A stretch of DNA of 64,000 nucleotides from Roseateles sp. SL47 (lineage in GTDB: Bacteria; Pseudomonadota; Gammaproteobacteria; Burkholderiales; Burkholderiaceae_C). Of this stretch, positions 44,820-53,967 are shown one piece after another. Within the stretch, counting starts at the first letter, position 1. The number at the start of each line of letters is the position of its first letter. The stretch spans positions 5,890,001 to 5,954,000 of the forward strand of contig NZ_CP113068.1 in NCBI RefSeq assembly GCF_026625885.1, written 5' to 3'. A program made the translations under genes and the position numbers. The notes beneath the pieces are model-generated. The model ran no database searches. It saw nothing but the letters and a program-made list of their open reading frames with translations, and was not told where the DNA came from.

Positions 44820-46298
44820 TCAAGCGTCCAGATTCAGTTCCTGGATCTTGCGCGTGATGGTGTTGCGGCCAATGCCCAGCTTCTGCGCCGCCTCGATCCG
44901 ACGCCCACGCGTCAGGTCGAGCGCCGTCAGGATCAGGCTGGCCTCAAAGCGGCGGGTCAGCACATCCCACACGTCGGGCTCGCCAGCGGTCAGCAGGCGT
45001 CGCGCCTCGCGCGCCATCTCCGCCACCCAGGCATCCGGCGACGACGCCAGCGGCACCGCCCCCGCCACTGCGGCCGGCAACGGCTGGCTGCTGGTGAGCC
45101 CACTGCTCACCGGCACCGTCTCCGACATGCCGCTGCCACCCCCACTCGGGGCCAGCAGTTCCTGCGGCAGGTCCTTGGCTTCCACCACCAGGCTGGGGGC
45201 CATCACGCTGAGCCAATGGCAGATGTTTTCCAGCTGGCGCACGTTGCCCGGGAAATCAAAATTCACCAGGCGCTGCAGCGCAGCTTCCGACAAGCGCTTG
45301 GGCTCCACGCCCAGTTCCGCCGCACTGCGCTGCAGGAAATAACGCGCCAGCAGGGGCACGTCTTCACGGCGCTCCCGCAGCGGCGGCAGCCGCAGGCGGA
45401 TGACATTCAGGCGGTGGAACAAGTCTTCGCGGAAGCGGCCTTCCTTGACCAGCGTTTCCAGGTTCTGATGGGTGGCTGCCACCACCCGCACATTGGCCCG
45501 CTGGGGGCTGTGCCCACCCACGCGATAGAACTGGCCATCGGACAGCACACGCAGCAGACGGGTCTGCAGGTCCAGCGGCATATCGCCGATTTCGTCGAGG
45601 AAAAGCGTGCCGCCTTCGGCCTGCTCGAATCGCCCGCGACGGGTGGCCTGTGCGCCGGTGAACGCCCCCCGCTCGTGGCCGAACAATTCCGACTCCAGCA
45701 GGTCTTTCGGAATGGCGGCCGTGTTGATGGCCACAAACGGCCCTTCGGCCCGCGGGCTGTGTTTGTGCAGCGCACGCGCCACCAGTTCCTTGCCCGAGCC
45801 GGACTCACCGGTGATCAGCACGGTGACATGGCTCTGACTCAAGCGGCCGATCGCCCGGAACACATCCTGCATCGCCGGGGCCTGGCCCAGCATCTCAGGC
45901 ATCTGCACCTGCGTTTCTTCCGCCACCGATTCACGCTGGCTCTCTTCCTGCGCACGGCGGATGAGTTCCACCGCACGTGGCAGGTCAAACGGCTTGGGCA
46001 GGTATTCAAACGCACCGCCCTGGAAGGCGGAGACGGCACTGTCCAGATCGGAGTAGGCCGTCATGATGATCACCGGCAGTCCGGGGAGCTGCTTCTTGAT
46101 GGTGTTGAGCAATTCCAGCCCCGAGCCACCCGGCATGCGGATGTCCGAGACCAGCACTTGCGGCGAGTCCTCTTCCAGCGCGGCGAGCACCTCGCGGGCC
46201 TGACTGAAGCTGCGCACCGGCAGGCCTTCGCGCGTCAGCGCTTTCTCCAACACAAAACGAATGGAATGGTCGTCGTCAACAATCCAGATCGACTTCAT
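44820..46298 (-). CDS. ntrC: Nitrogen regulation response regulator NtrC
   Basis: A 492-residue sigma-54 activator. The receiver domain has the phospho-acceptor Asp52 (SDIRMPGGSG). The AAA+ domain has Walker A GESGSGKE at 164-171, the sigma-54-contacting GAFTGA and Walker B in GGTLFLDEIGDM. The C-terminal helix-turn-helix is GRRIEAAQKLGIGRNTITRKI. It responds to NtrB and activates nitrogen-scavenging promoters, including probably that of glnA upstream in this window. Confidence 0.96.
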   Translation of the reverse strand: MKSIWIVDDDHSIRFVLEKALTREGLPVRSFSQAREVLAALEEDSPQVLVSDIRMPGGSGLELLNTIKKQLPGLPVIIMTAYSDLDSAVSAFQGGAFEYLPKPFDLPRAVELIRRAQEESQRESVAEETQVQMPEMLGQAPAMQDVFRAIGRLSQSHVTVLITGESGSGKELVARALHKHSPRAEGPFVAINTAAIPKDLLESELFGHERGAFTGAQATRRGRFEQAEGGTLFLDEIGDMPLDLQTRLLRVLSDGQFYRVGGHSPQRANVRVVAATHQNLETLVKEGRFREDLFHRLNVIRLRLPPLRERREDVPLLARYFLQRSAAELGVEPKRLSEAALQRLVNFDFPGNVRQLENICHWLSVMAPSLVVEAKDLPQELLAPSGGGSGMSETVPVSSGLTSSQPLPAAVAGAVPLASSPDAWVAEMAREARRLLTAGEPDVWDVLTRRFEASLILTALDLTRGRRIEAAQKLGIGRNTITRKIQELNLDA

Positions 46299-46341
46299 CT
46301 AAGGCTCCCCTTCATCCTTCGCTCGGGCTTGTGGCCACGGG

Positions 46342-47451
46342 TCAGGGTAAAGGCAGGGTGATTCGGAAATCGGTCCGGCCCGGTTGGCTGTCACAGTCGA
46401 TCATCCCCTGGTGCTGTTGGGCAATCGTCTGTGCCAGCGTCAACCCGAGACCAGAGCCCCCATCCCTGCCCGACACCAGCGGGAAAAAGATGCGGTCCTT
46501 GATCTCCTCGGGTACGCCCGGGCCGTTATCTTCAATATGCAATTCCAATGCCAAGCGCCAGCGTTGCTTGCCAATGGTCACTTGTCGGGCCACCCGCGTG
46601 CGCAAATAAATCACCGCATCGCCGGCCGCAATGCGTTCATGCAGGGCCTGCGCCGCGTTCTGGACAATGTTGAGCACGGCCTGGATGAGCTGTTCGCGGT
46701 CGCCGCGGAAGTCCGGCAGTGAAATGTCATAGTCCCGCTGCAGCCGCAACCCGCGTGGGTACTGGGCCTGCACCAGGGTGCGGACCCGCTCGCAGATCTC
46801 GTGGATGTTCACATCCCCCACCACCTGGGCCCGGCGGTGTGGCGCCAGCAGGCGGTCCACCAGCGATTGCAGCCGGTCCGCCTCGTGGATGATGACTTCG
46901 GTGTATTCCTCCAGCTCCGGCCACAGCTCGGTGGGCTGGAGTTCCAGCGCCAGCAACTGTGCCGCGCCGCGGATGCCACCCAGCGGGTTCTTGATCTCGT
47001 GGGCGAGGTTGCGGGTCAGCTCCTTGGTGGAGCGCACCTGGTCGAGGTTGCGTTCTTCGCGGTCCTGGCGGCTTTGCTGAGCGTTTTCGATCAGCTCGAT
47101 GACCAGCCGCTGCGGGTCGTCCGTCTGGCTGACGATGACATGCACCGGCAGCACGTCGTCGTGGGCGCGGGGCCCGCGCCGGATCAACGCATCAAAGCGG
47201 CTGCTGGAGAAATCGTTGCGGGAGACGCCTTCCAGCGCTTCCACCAGCCGGCTGGTGTCGGGAAACCAATCCAGCAGGTTGCTGCCCTGCACCGCACGGC
47301 GCGGCAGGTTGAACAGGGTTTCAACGGCCGTATTGGCGAATTCACAGGTGCCGTCGGGCTGCACCACCGCCACCAGCGTGGCCAGCAGGTCAAAGGCCTG
47401 GTAGGGATGGGCCGCAGACGGCGGCTGGGTCTTGGCATTCATCGGGTTCAC
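46342..47451 (-). CDS. ntrB: Nitrogen regulation sensor kinase NtrB
   Basis: A 369-residue cytoplasmic histidine kinase. A PAS domain (about 20-120) is followed by the phosphorylated His151 in NLAHEIKNPLGGIRGAAQLL, an N box (QAVLNIVQNAAQAL) and G boxes (IEDNGPGVPEEI, GRDGGSGLGLTLAQ). It has no membrane segments. It phosphorylates NtrC under PII control and lies 43 bases upstream of ntrC. Confidence 0.95.
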   Translation of the reverse strand: MNPMNAKTQPPSAAHPYQAFDLLATLVAVVQPDGTCEFANTAVETLFNLPRRAVQGSNLLDWFPDTSRLVEALEGVSRNDFSSSRFDALIRRGPRAHDDVLPVHVIVSQTDDPQRLVIELIENAQQSRQDREERNLDQVRSTKELTRNLAHEIKNPLGGIRGAAQLLALELQPTELWPELEEYTEVIIHEADRLQSLVDRLLAPHRRAQVVGDVNIHEICERVRTLVQAQYPRGLRLQRDYDISLPDFRGDREQLIQAVLNIVQNAAQALHERIAAGDAVIYLRTRVARQVTIGKQRWRLALELHIEDNGPGVPEEIKDRIFFPLVSGRDGGSGLGLTLAQTIAQQHQGMIDCDSQPGRTDFRITLPLP

Positions 47452-47523
47452 CGTGCATCGCCTTCAAGGCGAGAGCTCCGCACAGCCCGCAGGCCCCCGG
47501 CGGACCTGGAGAACGCCGAGAGC

Positions 47524-48081
47524 TCAGGGAGGAATCTTGGAGAGCTCGCGCTTGATGGCCTGGATATCGCTTTCCTGGCGTGCCACGCTGGCCTTGAGCT
47601 CGGCCACGCGGTCCAGGTACTTCTGGTAGTTGCGCTCGTTGCCCTGGCGCTCCGGCTCGCCGCTGTTGAATTCCTTCTGGAGCTTGGCCAGCCGTTCTTC
47701 CGCGTCCCGCAGCTCCTGCTCCAGCACCCGACGACGTTCGTTGTCGCGGGATTTCTGGTCCTTGGGGTCCACGCGTTCACTGGGGGCTCCCGAAGCCGCC
47801 GGCGCACCGGTGGACGCCTTGGGTTTGATCGGCGAGAAGACCGTGATGGGCGTGCCGTCGATGCTGCGGCAGCCCTTCTCCTGGGCTTCCTTGGCCGACA
47901 GCGCGTCGGTGTAGAGCACCGGAGGCCCGGGGCAGCGATAGACCACGGCTTGCGCCGATGCCGGACCGGCCACCCCTGCCAGACCGGCCACACAGACCGC
48001 TGCCAGAGTTACGCCCTTCATTCCGAACACCCAAGTGCTTGCCTGAGACATCCCAACCCGCTTGATTCGCATTGCTCGCAT
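47524..48081 (-). CDS. DUF4124-like periplasmic protein with coiled coil
   Basis: A 185-residue protein with a signal peptide (GVTLAAVCVAGLAGVAGPASAQA) and then VVYRCPGPPVLYTDALSAKEAQEKGC, matching the DUF4124 pattern, with two Cys that may pair. A coiled coil fills the C-terminal half (about 115-180). The start is uncertain among ATGs at 48081, 48051 and 48021. It lies between glnA and ntrB, a position this family often takes in Burkholderiales. Function is unknown. Confidence 0.75.
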   Translation of the reverse strand: MRAMRIKRVGMSQASTWVFGMKGVTLAAVCVAGLAGVAGPASAQAVVYRCPGPPVLYTDALSAKEAQEKGCRSIDGTPITVFSPIKPKASTGAPAASGAPSERVDPKDQKSRDNERRRVLEQELRDAEERLAKLQKEFNSGEPERQGNERNYQKYLDRVAELKASVARQESDIQAIKRELSKIPP

Positions 48082-48197
48082 CCAAATGACCGAAGTCGAT
48101 ACTCATTGTGACGCAAGCGGAAGTATTACGGGGGGGAAGCGGGGTCTGTCGCTGTTGCGAGGTGTACGGTTCGGGAACTCTCCACAACCGTGGGGAT

Positions 48198-48231
48198 AAA
48201 AAAAGGGACGGCCCGGTGGGCCATCCCTTTT
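48198..48231 (-). terminator. Rho-independent terminator of glnA
   Basis: On the minus strand GGGATGGCCC-ACC-GGGCCGTCCC gives a 10-bp stem with one G-T pair, followed by seven T residues. It separates glnA from the DUF4124-ntrB-ntrC genes. The flanking A/T runs also allow some function in the other direction. Confidence 0.9.
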
Positions 48232-48262
48232 CCCAGAGTCCCGAGGGACGCATGGTGCTCGA

Positions 48263-49681
48263 TCAGAGCGAGTAGTACATGTCGAATTCGACCGGATGCG
48301 TGGTCATGCGGAAGCGCTGGACTTCCTGCATCTTCAGGTCGATGTAGGCATCGATGTAGGCATCGGTGAACACGCCACCCTTGGTCAGGAACGCGCGGTC
48401 CTTGTCCAGGTATTCCAGCGCCTGATCCAGGCTGTGGCAGACGGTCGGGATCTTCGCGTCTTCTTCCGGCGGCAGGTGGTACAGATCCTTGGTGGCGGCT
48501 TCGCCCGGATGGATCTTGTTTTCCACGCCGTCCAGACCGGCCATCAGCAGCGCTGCGAAGGCCAGGTAGGGGTTGGCGGAAGGATCGGGGAAGCGCGCTT
48601 CGATGCGGCGGCCCTTCGGGTTGGCCACATACGGAATGCGGATCGAGGCCGAGCGGTTCTTGGCCGAGTAGGCCAGCTTCACCGGGGCTTCGAAGCCAGG
48701 GACCAGACGCTTGTAGCTGTTGGTGCCGGGGTTGGTGATCGCATTCAGGGCGCGGGCATGCTTGATGATGCCGCCGATGTAGTACAGCGCGAAGTCGCTC
48801 AGGCCGGCATAACCGTCACCAGCGAACAGGTTCTTGCCGTCTTTCCACACCGACTGGTGGACGTGCATGCCGGAACCGTTGTCGCCAACGATGGGCTTGG
48901 GCATGAACGTGGCGGTCTTGCCGTAGGCATGGGCCACGTTCTGGATGATGTACTTTTGCAGTTGCAGCCAGTCCGCGCGCTGCACCAGCGAGCTGAACTT
49001 GGTGCCGATTTCCATCTGGCCGGCGTTTGCCACTTCGTGGTGATGCACTTCGACCGGAATGCCCATCTGTTCCAGGATCAGGCACATTTCCGAACGCATG
49101 TCCTGGCCGGAATCGACCGGGGGCACCGGGAAGTAGCCGCCCTTGACGGTGGGACGATAGCCGCTGTTGCCGTGCTCGTATTCCTTGCCGGTGTTCCAGG
49201 CAGCTTCTTCGGATTCGATCTTCACGAAGCAGCCGGACATGTCGACATTCCAACGGACGCTGTCGAAGATGAAGAACTCGGGTTCCGGACCGAAGTACGC
49301 GGTGTCGCCCAGGCCGGAGGACTTCAGATAAGCCTCGGCACGGCGTGCCAGCGAGCGCGGATCACGTTCATACGCCTTGCCGTCGGTCGGATCGATGACG
49401 TCGCAGGTCAGGATCAGGGTCGGCTCTTCGAAGAACGGATCGATGTTGGCCGTGTTGGGGTCCGGCATCAGCAGCATGTCGGAGGCTTCGATGCCCTTCC
49501 AACCGGCGATCGAGGAACCGTCAAAAGCATGGCCCGACGAGAACTTGTCTTCATCGAAGGCGGACACGGGCACGGACACGTGCTGTTCTTTGCCGCGGGT
49601 GTCAGTGAAGCGGAAGTCAATGAACTTGACTTCGTGCTCCTTCACCATGTTCATCACGTCGGCGACGGTCTTGGTGGCCAT
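48263..49681 (-). CDS. glnA: Glutamine synthetase, type I
   Basis: A 472-residue enzyme that makes glutamine from glutamate, ammonia and ATP. It has [17 protein letters not shown], the metal-ligand segment [27 protein letters not shown], the NRSASIRIP block and Tyr401 in [10 protein letters not shown], the adenylylation site of the GSI-beta group. AGGAG lies six bases before the ATG at 49681; an in-frame TTG just upstream is ignored. Control by NtrC and sigma-54 is suggested by sites upstream. Confidence 0.97.
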   Translation of the reverse strand: MATKTVADVMNMVKEHEVKFIDFRFTDTRGKEQHVSVPVSAFDEDKFSSGHAFDGSSIAGWKGIEASDMLLMPDPNTANIDPFFEEPTLILTCDVIDPTDGKAYERDPRSLARRAEAYLKSSGLGDTAYFGPEPEFFIFDSVRWNVDMSGCFVKIESEEAAWNTGKEYEHGNSGYRPTVKGGYFPVPPVDSGQDMRSEMCLILEQMGIPVEVHHHEVANAGQMEIGTKFSSLVQRADWLQLQKYIIQNVAHAYGKTATFMPKPIVGDNGSGMHVHQSVWKDGKNLFAGDGYAGLSDFALYYIGGIIKHARALNAITNPGTNSYKRLVPGFEAPVKLAYSAKNRSASIRIPYVANPKGRRIEARFPDPSANPYLAFAALLMAGLDGVENKIHPGEAATKDLYHLPPEEDAKIPTVCHSLDQALEYLDKDRAFLTKGGVFTDAYIDAYIDLKMQEVQRFRMTTHPVEFDMYYSL

Positions 49682-49820
49682 CAATCACTCCTAGGGGGAC
49701 TGGGGATGTAAGAGGAAAACCGGCGGGCACGCAGGCGGCGCAACCCGGCTAGAACTTGACCACGACCCGCCAAAAACACCGGCACCGGAATCGAGCAGCC
49801 AATCTCGAGCGCCAACTATT

Positions 49821-49838
49821 TAGCAGGTTGCATGCCAA
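49821..49838 (-). promoter_or_regulatory. Sigma-54-type (-24/-12) promoter of glnA
   Basis: The minus strand reads TTGGCATGCAACCTGCTA. GG and GC are separated by exactly ten bases, as sigma-54 requires, and 11 of 14 defined consensus positions match. Transcription would start near 49811 and leave a leader of about 130 bases before glnA. Confidence 0.7.
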
Positions 49839-49873
49839 CAGGACGACCGCCGCGCTCCGGCATTGCTCACGCA

Positions 49874-49890
49874 GGCGCCACCTCGGTGCA
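49874..49890 (-). promoter_or_regulatory. NtrC-binding-site-like sequence
   Basis: The minus strand reads TGCACCGAGGTGGCGCC, matching TGCACCANNNTGGTGCA at 11 of 14 defined positions. It is centred about 70 bases upstream of the predicted glnA start site, a workable place for an activator that loops to sigma-54 polymerase. Confidence 0.6.
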
Positions 49891-50016
49891 TGCCGCACGG
49901 CACCACGCGTGGCGCGCGCCAGCGAGAGGCATTCCGGGAGGCTTCAGAGAGGGGCGTACTGCGCGCGCATGGGGAATGCACGGTGCAGCGGCAGCAGTCG
50001 GCTCCAGCACGGTGCA

Positions 50017-50838
50017 TCATCGCACCATTTCAGTGCTGATGACGGCACCAAATTGGACCACCCCTTCGCGCAGCGCCTGGTAGGCCGACTCAAGCGGGTC
50101 CGAACCGGCGCCCTGCCCTTGGCCGTCACCCGAGGGCTTCACCCCCAGCTCGATGTGCCGGCCCCACTGCGGATGGTCCACGCTGGGCAGCGAGAACACC
50201 TTGATGCCGGGAAACCGGGCCTCCACCTGCTCCATCAGCGGGGTCAGCGATGCTTCCATCGCGCCCTGCACGATCAGCGACTTCTCGCGGGTGCCCACGT
50301 GGCGATGCAGTTCGGCATAGCGCTGGTCCAGCACCCATTCGATCATCGGATGGGCCATCACCGGGAAGCCGGGCACGAAGTACACCGAGCCGACCGAAAA
50401 GCCGGGGATCTTGTTGTAGGGGTTGGGGATGATGCTGGCGCCCTGCGGAAACACCCCCATCTCCATGCGGCGCTGCGTGTCCGGGTGGTCGCGATCGGCG
50501 GGCAGGCCTTGCTCGGTGGCCATCTGCTGCACGCGCTGCCAGATGAATTCCGCCGCCTCGGGGTGCAGGGCCAGCGGCCGGTCCAGCGCGGCGGCTGCCG
50601 CCTGGCGGGTGTGGTCATCCGGTGTGGCGCCGATGCCGCCGCAGCTGAAGACCAGGTCGCCGCTGCTGAAAGCGCTGCGCAGCTCGCGGGTGAGCTGATC
50701 GCGGTCATCCCCCAGGTACTTGGCCCAGGCGAGGCTCAGCCCTCGCGCGCCCAGCAGTTCAATGACCTTGGCCAGATGCTTGTCCTGACGTTTCCCGGAG
50801 AGGATTTCGTCGCCGATGATGATGAGGCCGATGTTCAT
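50017..50838 (-). CDS. CinA/MoaB-type molybdopterin-binding domain protein
   Basis: A 273-residue protein. The N-terminal two-thirds is the MoaB/Mog fold: IGLIIIGDEILSGKRQDKH, DLVFSCGGIGATPDDHTRQA and VPGFPVMAHPMIEWVL. CinA proteins with this domain can act as pyrophosphatases or, with a second domain missing here, as NMN deamidases. AGGA precedes the ATG at 50838. The exact role is unknown. Confidence 0.88.
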   Translation of the reverse strand: MNIGLIIIGDEILSGKRQDKHLAKVIELLGARGLSLAWAKYLGDDRDQLTRELRSAFSSGDLVFSCGGIGATPDDHTRQAAAAALDRPLALHPEAAEFIWQRVQQMATEQGLPADRDHPDTQRRMEMGVFPQGASIIPNPYNKIPGFSVGSVYFVPGFPVMAHPMIEWVLDQRYAELHRHVGTREKSLIVQGAMEASLTPLMEQVEARFPGIKVFSLPSVDHPQWGRHIELGVKPSGDGQGQGAGSDPLESAYQALREGVVQFGAVISTEMVR

Positions 50839-50914
50839 GAACAGTCCTGATGAGTCAAAAATGGGCGACCGCATGATGCCGTGACTGGAACAGTGCTGCA
50901 CACCAACGGACTTG

Positions 50915-51925
50915 CTAGTGGCCGGGAAGCCTCAGATCCCCCGCCGACCGGCCGGAGCGCCCGGCCCCTTCGGATGTCGGCACGCTGGGCATGCCGGCCC
51001 CAGCCTCCGGGCGGACCGGCTCATCCGGAGGAAAGTCCTCCACGCGTGGCGGCGTTGTTGCGTAGTTGGCCGGCAGCGCATCCATCACCTCATCCAGCGG
51101 CGTGCTGGGGGTCACCGTGGCCTCGCGCCGCATCTCCTGCAGCGCGGCCAATGTGTAGTGGGTGAACCAGAGCGAGCTGAAGGCAAACACCAGCGTGAAC
51201 AGCCAGACCGCCAGGGGCAGCAGCACCGGGGTGAGCGCAATCGCCATCACGCCCAGTGAGAAGATGGCCGCCGGCGCCGCCCCCAGATATCCGGTGCACA
51301 GGCCCAGCAGCATCAGTGGCAGCCGATGCTCGCGCAGCATGCGGCGACGCTCCGGGCCGGACGCATGGTCGGCCAGCGAATCGAAGGTGAAGACGCGGTA
51401 GCCCAGCCAGCCAAAGATCAGCGGCGGCAGCACCGCAAACAGCGGCGGAATCAGCCAGAACGGCAGCGAGAACATCAGCAGCAGCAGGCACACCACCGTG
51501 TGCCCCAGCGACCACATCAGGCTGGCAAAGAAACCACCACCGCGCTTGCGTTCCAGGGACGGAAACCGGCGGCGCCCCACCAGGTTCACCAGCGAGGGGG
51601 TCATCAGCATGGCCACCAGCACCATGCTCAGCGCGGCCAGCGGCGGCAGCGTGAGACACAGCAGGATGATCGGCGCCAGCACGGTCCGCAGGCTCTGCCC
51701 CCCCATGCTGTCCAGCCATTTCAGCAGGCCTTCCACCAGACTCCAGGACTCGATCGTCGCGCGCACGGCCGACACCGCGGATTCCCAGAAGAAATATCCC
51801 AGCCCACCGGACAGCAGGCCCAGCACCAGCAGCGGCAGCAAGGACAGGCCAATCACCTGGGGATGCAAGCAATACACCGCCGCCCGCCAGAAGGAATCGG
51901 CCACACGGCCCATCGGTTTGATCAT
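50915..51925 (-). CDS. EI24 domain inner-membrane protein (CysZ-like)
   Basis: A 336-residue membrane protein with six or more hydrophobic segments and a disordered, Pro-rich C-terminus. It starts MGRVADSFWRAAVYCLHPQVI (after three residues) and has RRFPSLERKRGGGF and LIFGWLGYRVFTFDSLADHAS, typical of the EI24/CysZ group. That group includes a sulfate transporter, but no sulfate gene lies nearby, so the role is open. Start and the upstream stop overlap by one base (TGATG). Confidence 0.85.
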   Translation of the reverse strand: MIKPMGRVADSFWRAAVYCLHPQVIGLSLLPLLVLGLLSGGLGYFFWESAVSAVRATIESWSLVEGLLKWLDSMGGQSLRTVLAPIILLCLTLPPLAALSMVLVAMLMTPSLVNLVGRRRFPSLERKRGGGFFASLMWSLGHTVVCLLLLMFSLPFWLIPPLFAVLPPLIFGWLGYRVFTFDSLADHASGPERRRMLREHRLPLMLLGLCTGYLGAAPAAIFSLGVMAIALTPVLLPLAVWLFTLVFAFSSLWFTHYTLAALQEMRREATVTPSTPLDEVMDALPANYATTPPRVEDFPPDEPVRPEAGAGMPSVPTSEGAGRSGRSAGDLRLPGH

Positions 51926-52998
51926 CAGTCGTCCCCTCCCGTGGACAGCCGCCCAGGATCGGTCGCGCCGGGGGACGATGCCGTGGGCGCGGTGTGGGGA
52001 ATCACGCGGGCGTGACTGGCACGGCGGCCCCCGCAGCGCATCTCACCGAACAGGCGCTGCAGGCCGAGCCGTTGCTGCGCCCAGAAGCCTTCCCCGTAAT
52101 CGCGTCCGCCCGATTCGGGCAATTGGTCCCGCACGCCGGTCGCATCCCAGCGATTCTCGAAATTGGCGGTGCGGAAGATCACGTCCCAGATCGGAAACAG
52201 CACTGCAAAATTGTGCCCACCCAAGGTGCCCGCCCCAAAGCCTTCATGGCCGATGCCGATGGAGTGATGCAGACGGTGAAAGCGCGGGCTCACCAGCAGG
52301 CGCTCCCCGATCAGGCCGAAACTCAGCCGCAGGTTGGCATGCTGCAGGTTTTCCAGCAGTTGCGACAGCGCCACCAGCGCAACGAACTGGCCCGGCCCCA
52401 CCCCGATGAGCCGCGCCACCAGCACAACGGCGCTGTCGATCAGCAGGTCGTCCACCAGATGGTTGCGGCTGTCCGACCACATCGTCATCTGGCGCTGGCT
52501 GTGATGCAGTGAATGCAGCGCCCACCACCAATGCCACTGATGCTGCGCACGATGCAGCCAGTAGTTCAGCAGGTCAAACACCACCAGGTAGATCACGAAG
52601 CTGACCCAGGCCACATCGGTGACGCCGGGCCACACGGCATCCAGTTGGAAGGTCGGGATGCCCCACAGGCGCATCTGCCCGGTGAGTGCGTCGAAGACCG
52701 GCTCGACGGTGAAGAACATCACCAGCCGGAACAGCCCCAGGCGCTGGATCAGGGTGTAGATCACGTCCACCCGGATTGCGCGGCGGTCGGTCACCGGCTC
52801 GGCCGGCTTCCAGCGCTGCAGGGCGCCGATCACCGCCAGCATGAAGACGATCTGCAGCAGCCCCACCAGCAGCCAGCCGGTGGCGTCGAACGCGTCTTCC
52901 AGCAGATTGCCGAAGCCCAGATGGAACACGATGGGCTGCACCACAGCCTCAAAAAGCGCTTGTTGCGCCTGTCCAAAGAGATCGGTGAACCAGTCCAT
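51925..52998 (-). CDS. Sterol desaturase / fatty acid hydroxylase family membrane enzyme
   Basis: A 357-residue di-iron membrane oxygenase. The His clusters of the family are visible: HRAQHQWHWWWALHSLHHS and RFHRLHHSIGIGHEG, with GGHNFAVLFPIWD. Four to five hydrophobic segments precede them. It should hydroxylate or desaturate a lipid at the cytoplasmic membrane face; the substrate is unknown. The start is ATG at 52998 just after an in-frame GTG. It is tightly coupled to the EI24 gene. Confidence 0.9.
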   Translation of the reverse strand: MDWFTDLFGQAQQALFEAVVQPIVFHLGFGNLLEDAFDATGWLLVGLLQIVFMLAVIGALQRWKPAEPVTDRRAIRVDVIYTLIQRLGLFRLVMFFTVEPVFDALTGQMRLWGIPTFQLDAVWPGVTDVAWVSFVIYLVVFDLLNYWLHRAQHQWHWWWALHSLHHSQRQMTMWSDSRNHLVDDLLIDSAVVLVARLIGVGPGQFVALVALSQLLENLQHANLRLSFGLIGERLLVSPRFHRLHHSIGIGHEGFGAGTLGGHNFAVLFPIWDVIFRTANFENRWDATGVRDQLPESGGRDYGEGFWAQQRLGLQRLFGEMRCGGRRASHARVIPHTAPTASSPGATDPGRLSTGGDD

Positions 52999-53080
52999 CA
53001 CGTGATCGGCCTTGCTGCGGGTGGCGGTTGGTGGATTGTGCGGGTTCGGCGGGGGCTTCGCCGCAGACTCAGTTCAATTC

Positions 53081-53944
53081 TCAGTTCAGTTTGCGCGGCC
53101 GCATCATCGCCAGCGACTCCGCAGGCTTGCGCATCCATTGCGCATAGTCGGGATGCTCGCGCAGTGGCGCAAAACACATGCCACGGTCCTTGAGGCCCTG
53201 CAGCAGCGGCTGCAGCACGGCCGGCGCCCAGGGGTCCTGGCGGGACCAGATGCCCAGATGCGCCATCAGGATGTCGCCGGGCTTGATGCGCCGCAGCGCC
53301 TGTTCCAGCAACGCCTGGTTGGGGAACCGGTCGCTGGGCAGTTCGTCCCCCAGGAACCCTGCGGGCTGCGCCCAGCCGACATGCCGGAAGCCGCAGGCGC
53401 GTGCGGCCGCCAGCAGCGCGGGCGAGGTGCGGCCTGCCGGCGCGCGGAAGATCATCGACATCGGCCGGCCCGTCATGTCGGCAAAGCGCCGGGCGGGCTG
53501 CTTGAGTTCTTCGCAGTAGTCCGCTGCGGACATCTCCACGATCTGCGGCGGCTGCTCACCAGCGGCCCGACGGAAACGGAAACGTCCGTCCGGCAGGTCC
53601 GCCACCCAGGCATCGTGGTACCAGGTGTGGGAGCCGAAATCATGGCCCTGCTCCGCCAGCGCCTTCCACCACGGGGCCCACTTGTCGTCCAGGGTCTGGC
53701 CGCCGTCCTTGGTCGGCTCCTGCGCGAGGAAGAAGGTCGCCTTGGCGTCAAAGCGGCGCAGGGTATCGGCGATCAGCGGCGCGACACCCATGTGGCCGGT
53801 GTCGAAGGTGAGATAGACCGGCTTGTCGCAGGGCGCGGCAGCCGCAGCGGGCTGGGCCTGCACCGTAGGGCTCAGCACGGCCACGCTCAGCAGCGATGCG
53901 CCGAGCCTGGACAGCCAGCGCCGTCGGGGGTGTACGTCGTTCAC
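53081..53944 (-). CDS. Secreted polysaccharide deacetylase family protein
   Basis: A 287-residue NodB-fold protein with a signal peptide (ending about VQAQP, residue 32). Motif 1 reads YLTFDTGHMG, so the first Asp48 is kept but the usual second, metal-binding Asp is Thr49. Motif 2 is SHTWYHD with both metal-binding His, and motif 3 is FRAPAGRTS. An HLGIWSRQDPWAP segment near the C-terminus seems characteristic of a Burkholderiales subfamily. A GTG start at 53944 gives a good signal peptide. It follows the beta-propeller gene by 23 bases. Confidence 0.85.
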   Translation of the reverse strand: MNDVHPRRRWLSRLGASLLSVAVLSPTVQAQPAAAAAPCDKPVYLTFDTGHMGVAPLIADTLRRFDAKATFFLAQEPTKDGGQTLDDKWAPWWKALAEQGHDFGSHTWYHDAWVADLPDGRFRFRRAAGEQPPQIVEMSAADYCEELKQPARRFADMTGRPMSMIFRAPAGRTSPALLAAARACGFRHVGWAQPAGFLGDELPSDRFPNQALLEQALRRIKPGDILMAHLGIWSRQDPWAPAVLQPLLQGLKDRGMCFAPLREHPDYAQWMRKPAESLAMMRPRKLN

Positions 53945-53967
53945 GGCAGCCTCAAGGCTCAAGGAGG

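Larger units (their letters stand above)
49682..50016. other. 335-bp regulatory region upstream of glnA
   Basis: No gene is supported here. It contains a sigma-54-like promoter (49821-49838) and an NtrC-like site (49874-49890), both oriented to glnA, and a further imperfect dyad around 49898-49915. TGCACGGTGCA-like elements at about 49978 and 50010 lie near the end of the next gene. Confidence 0.65.
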
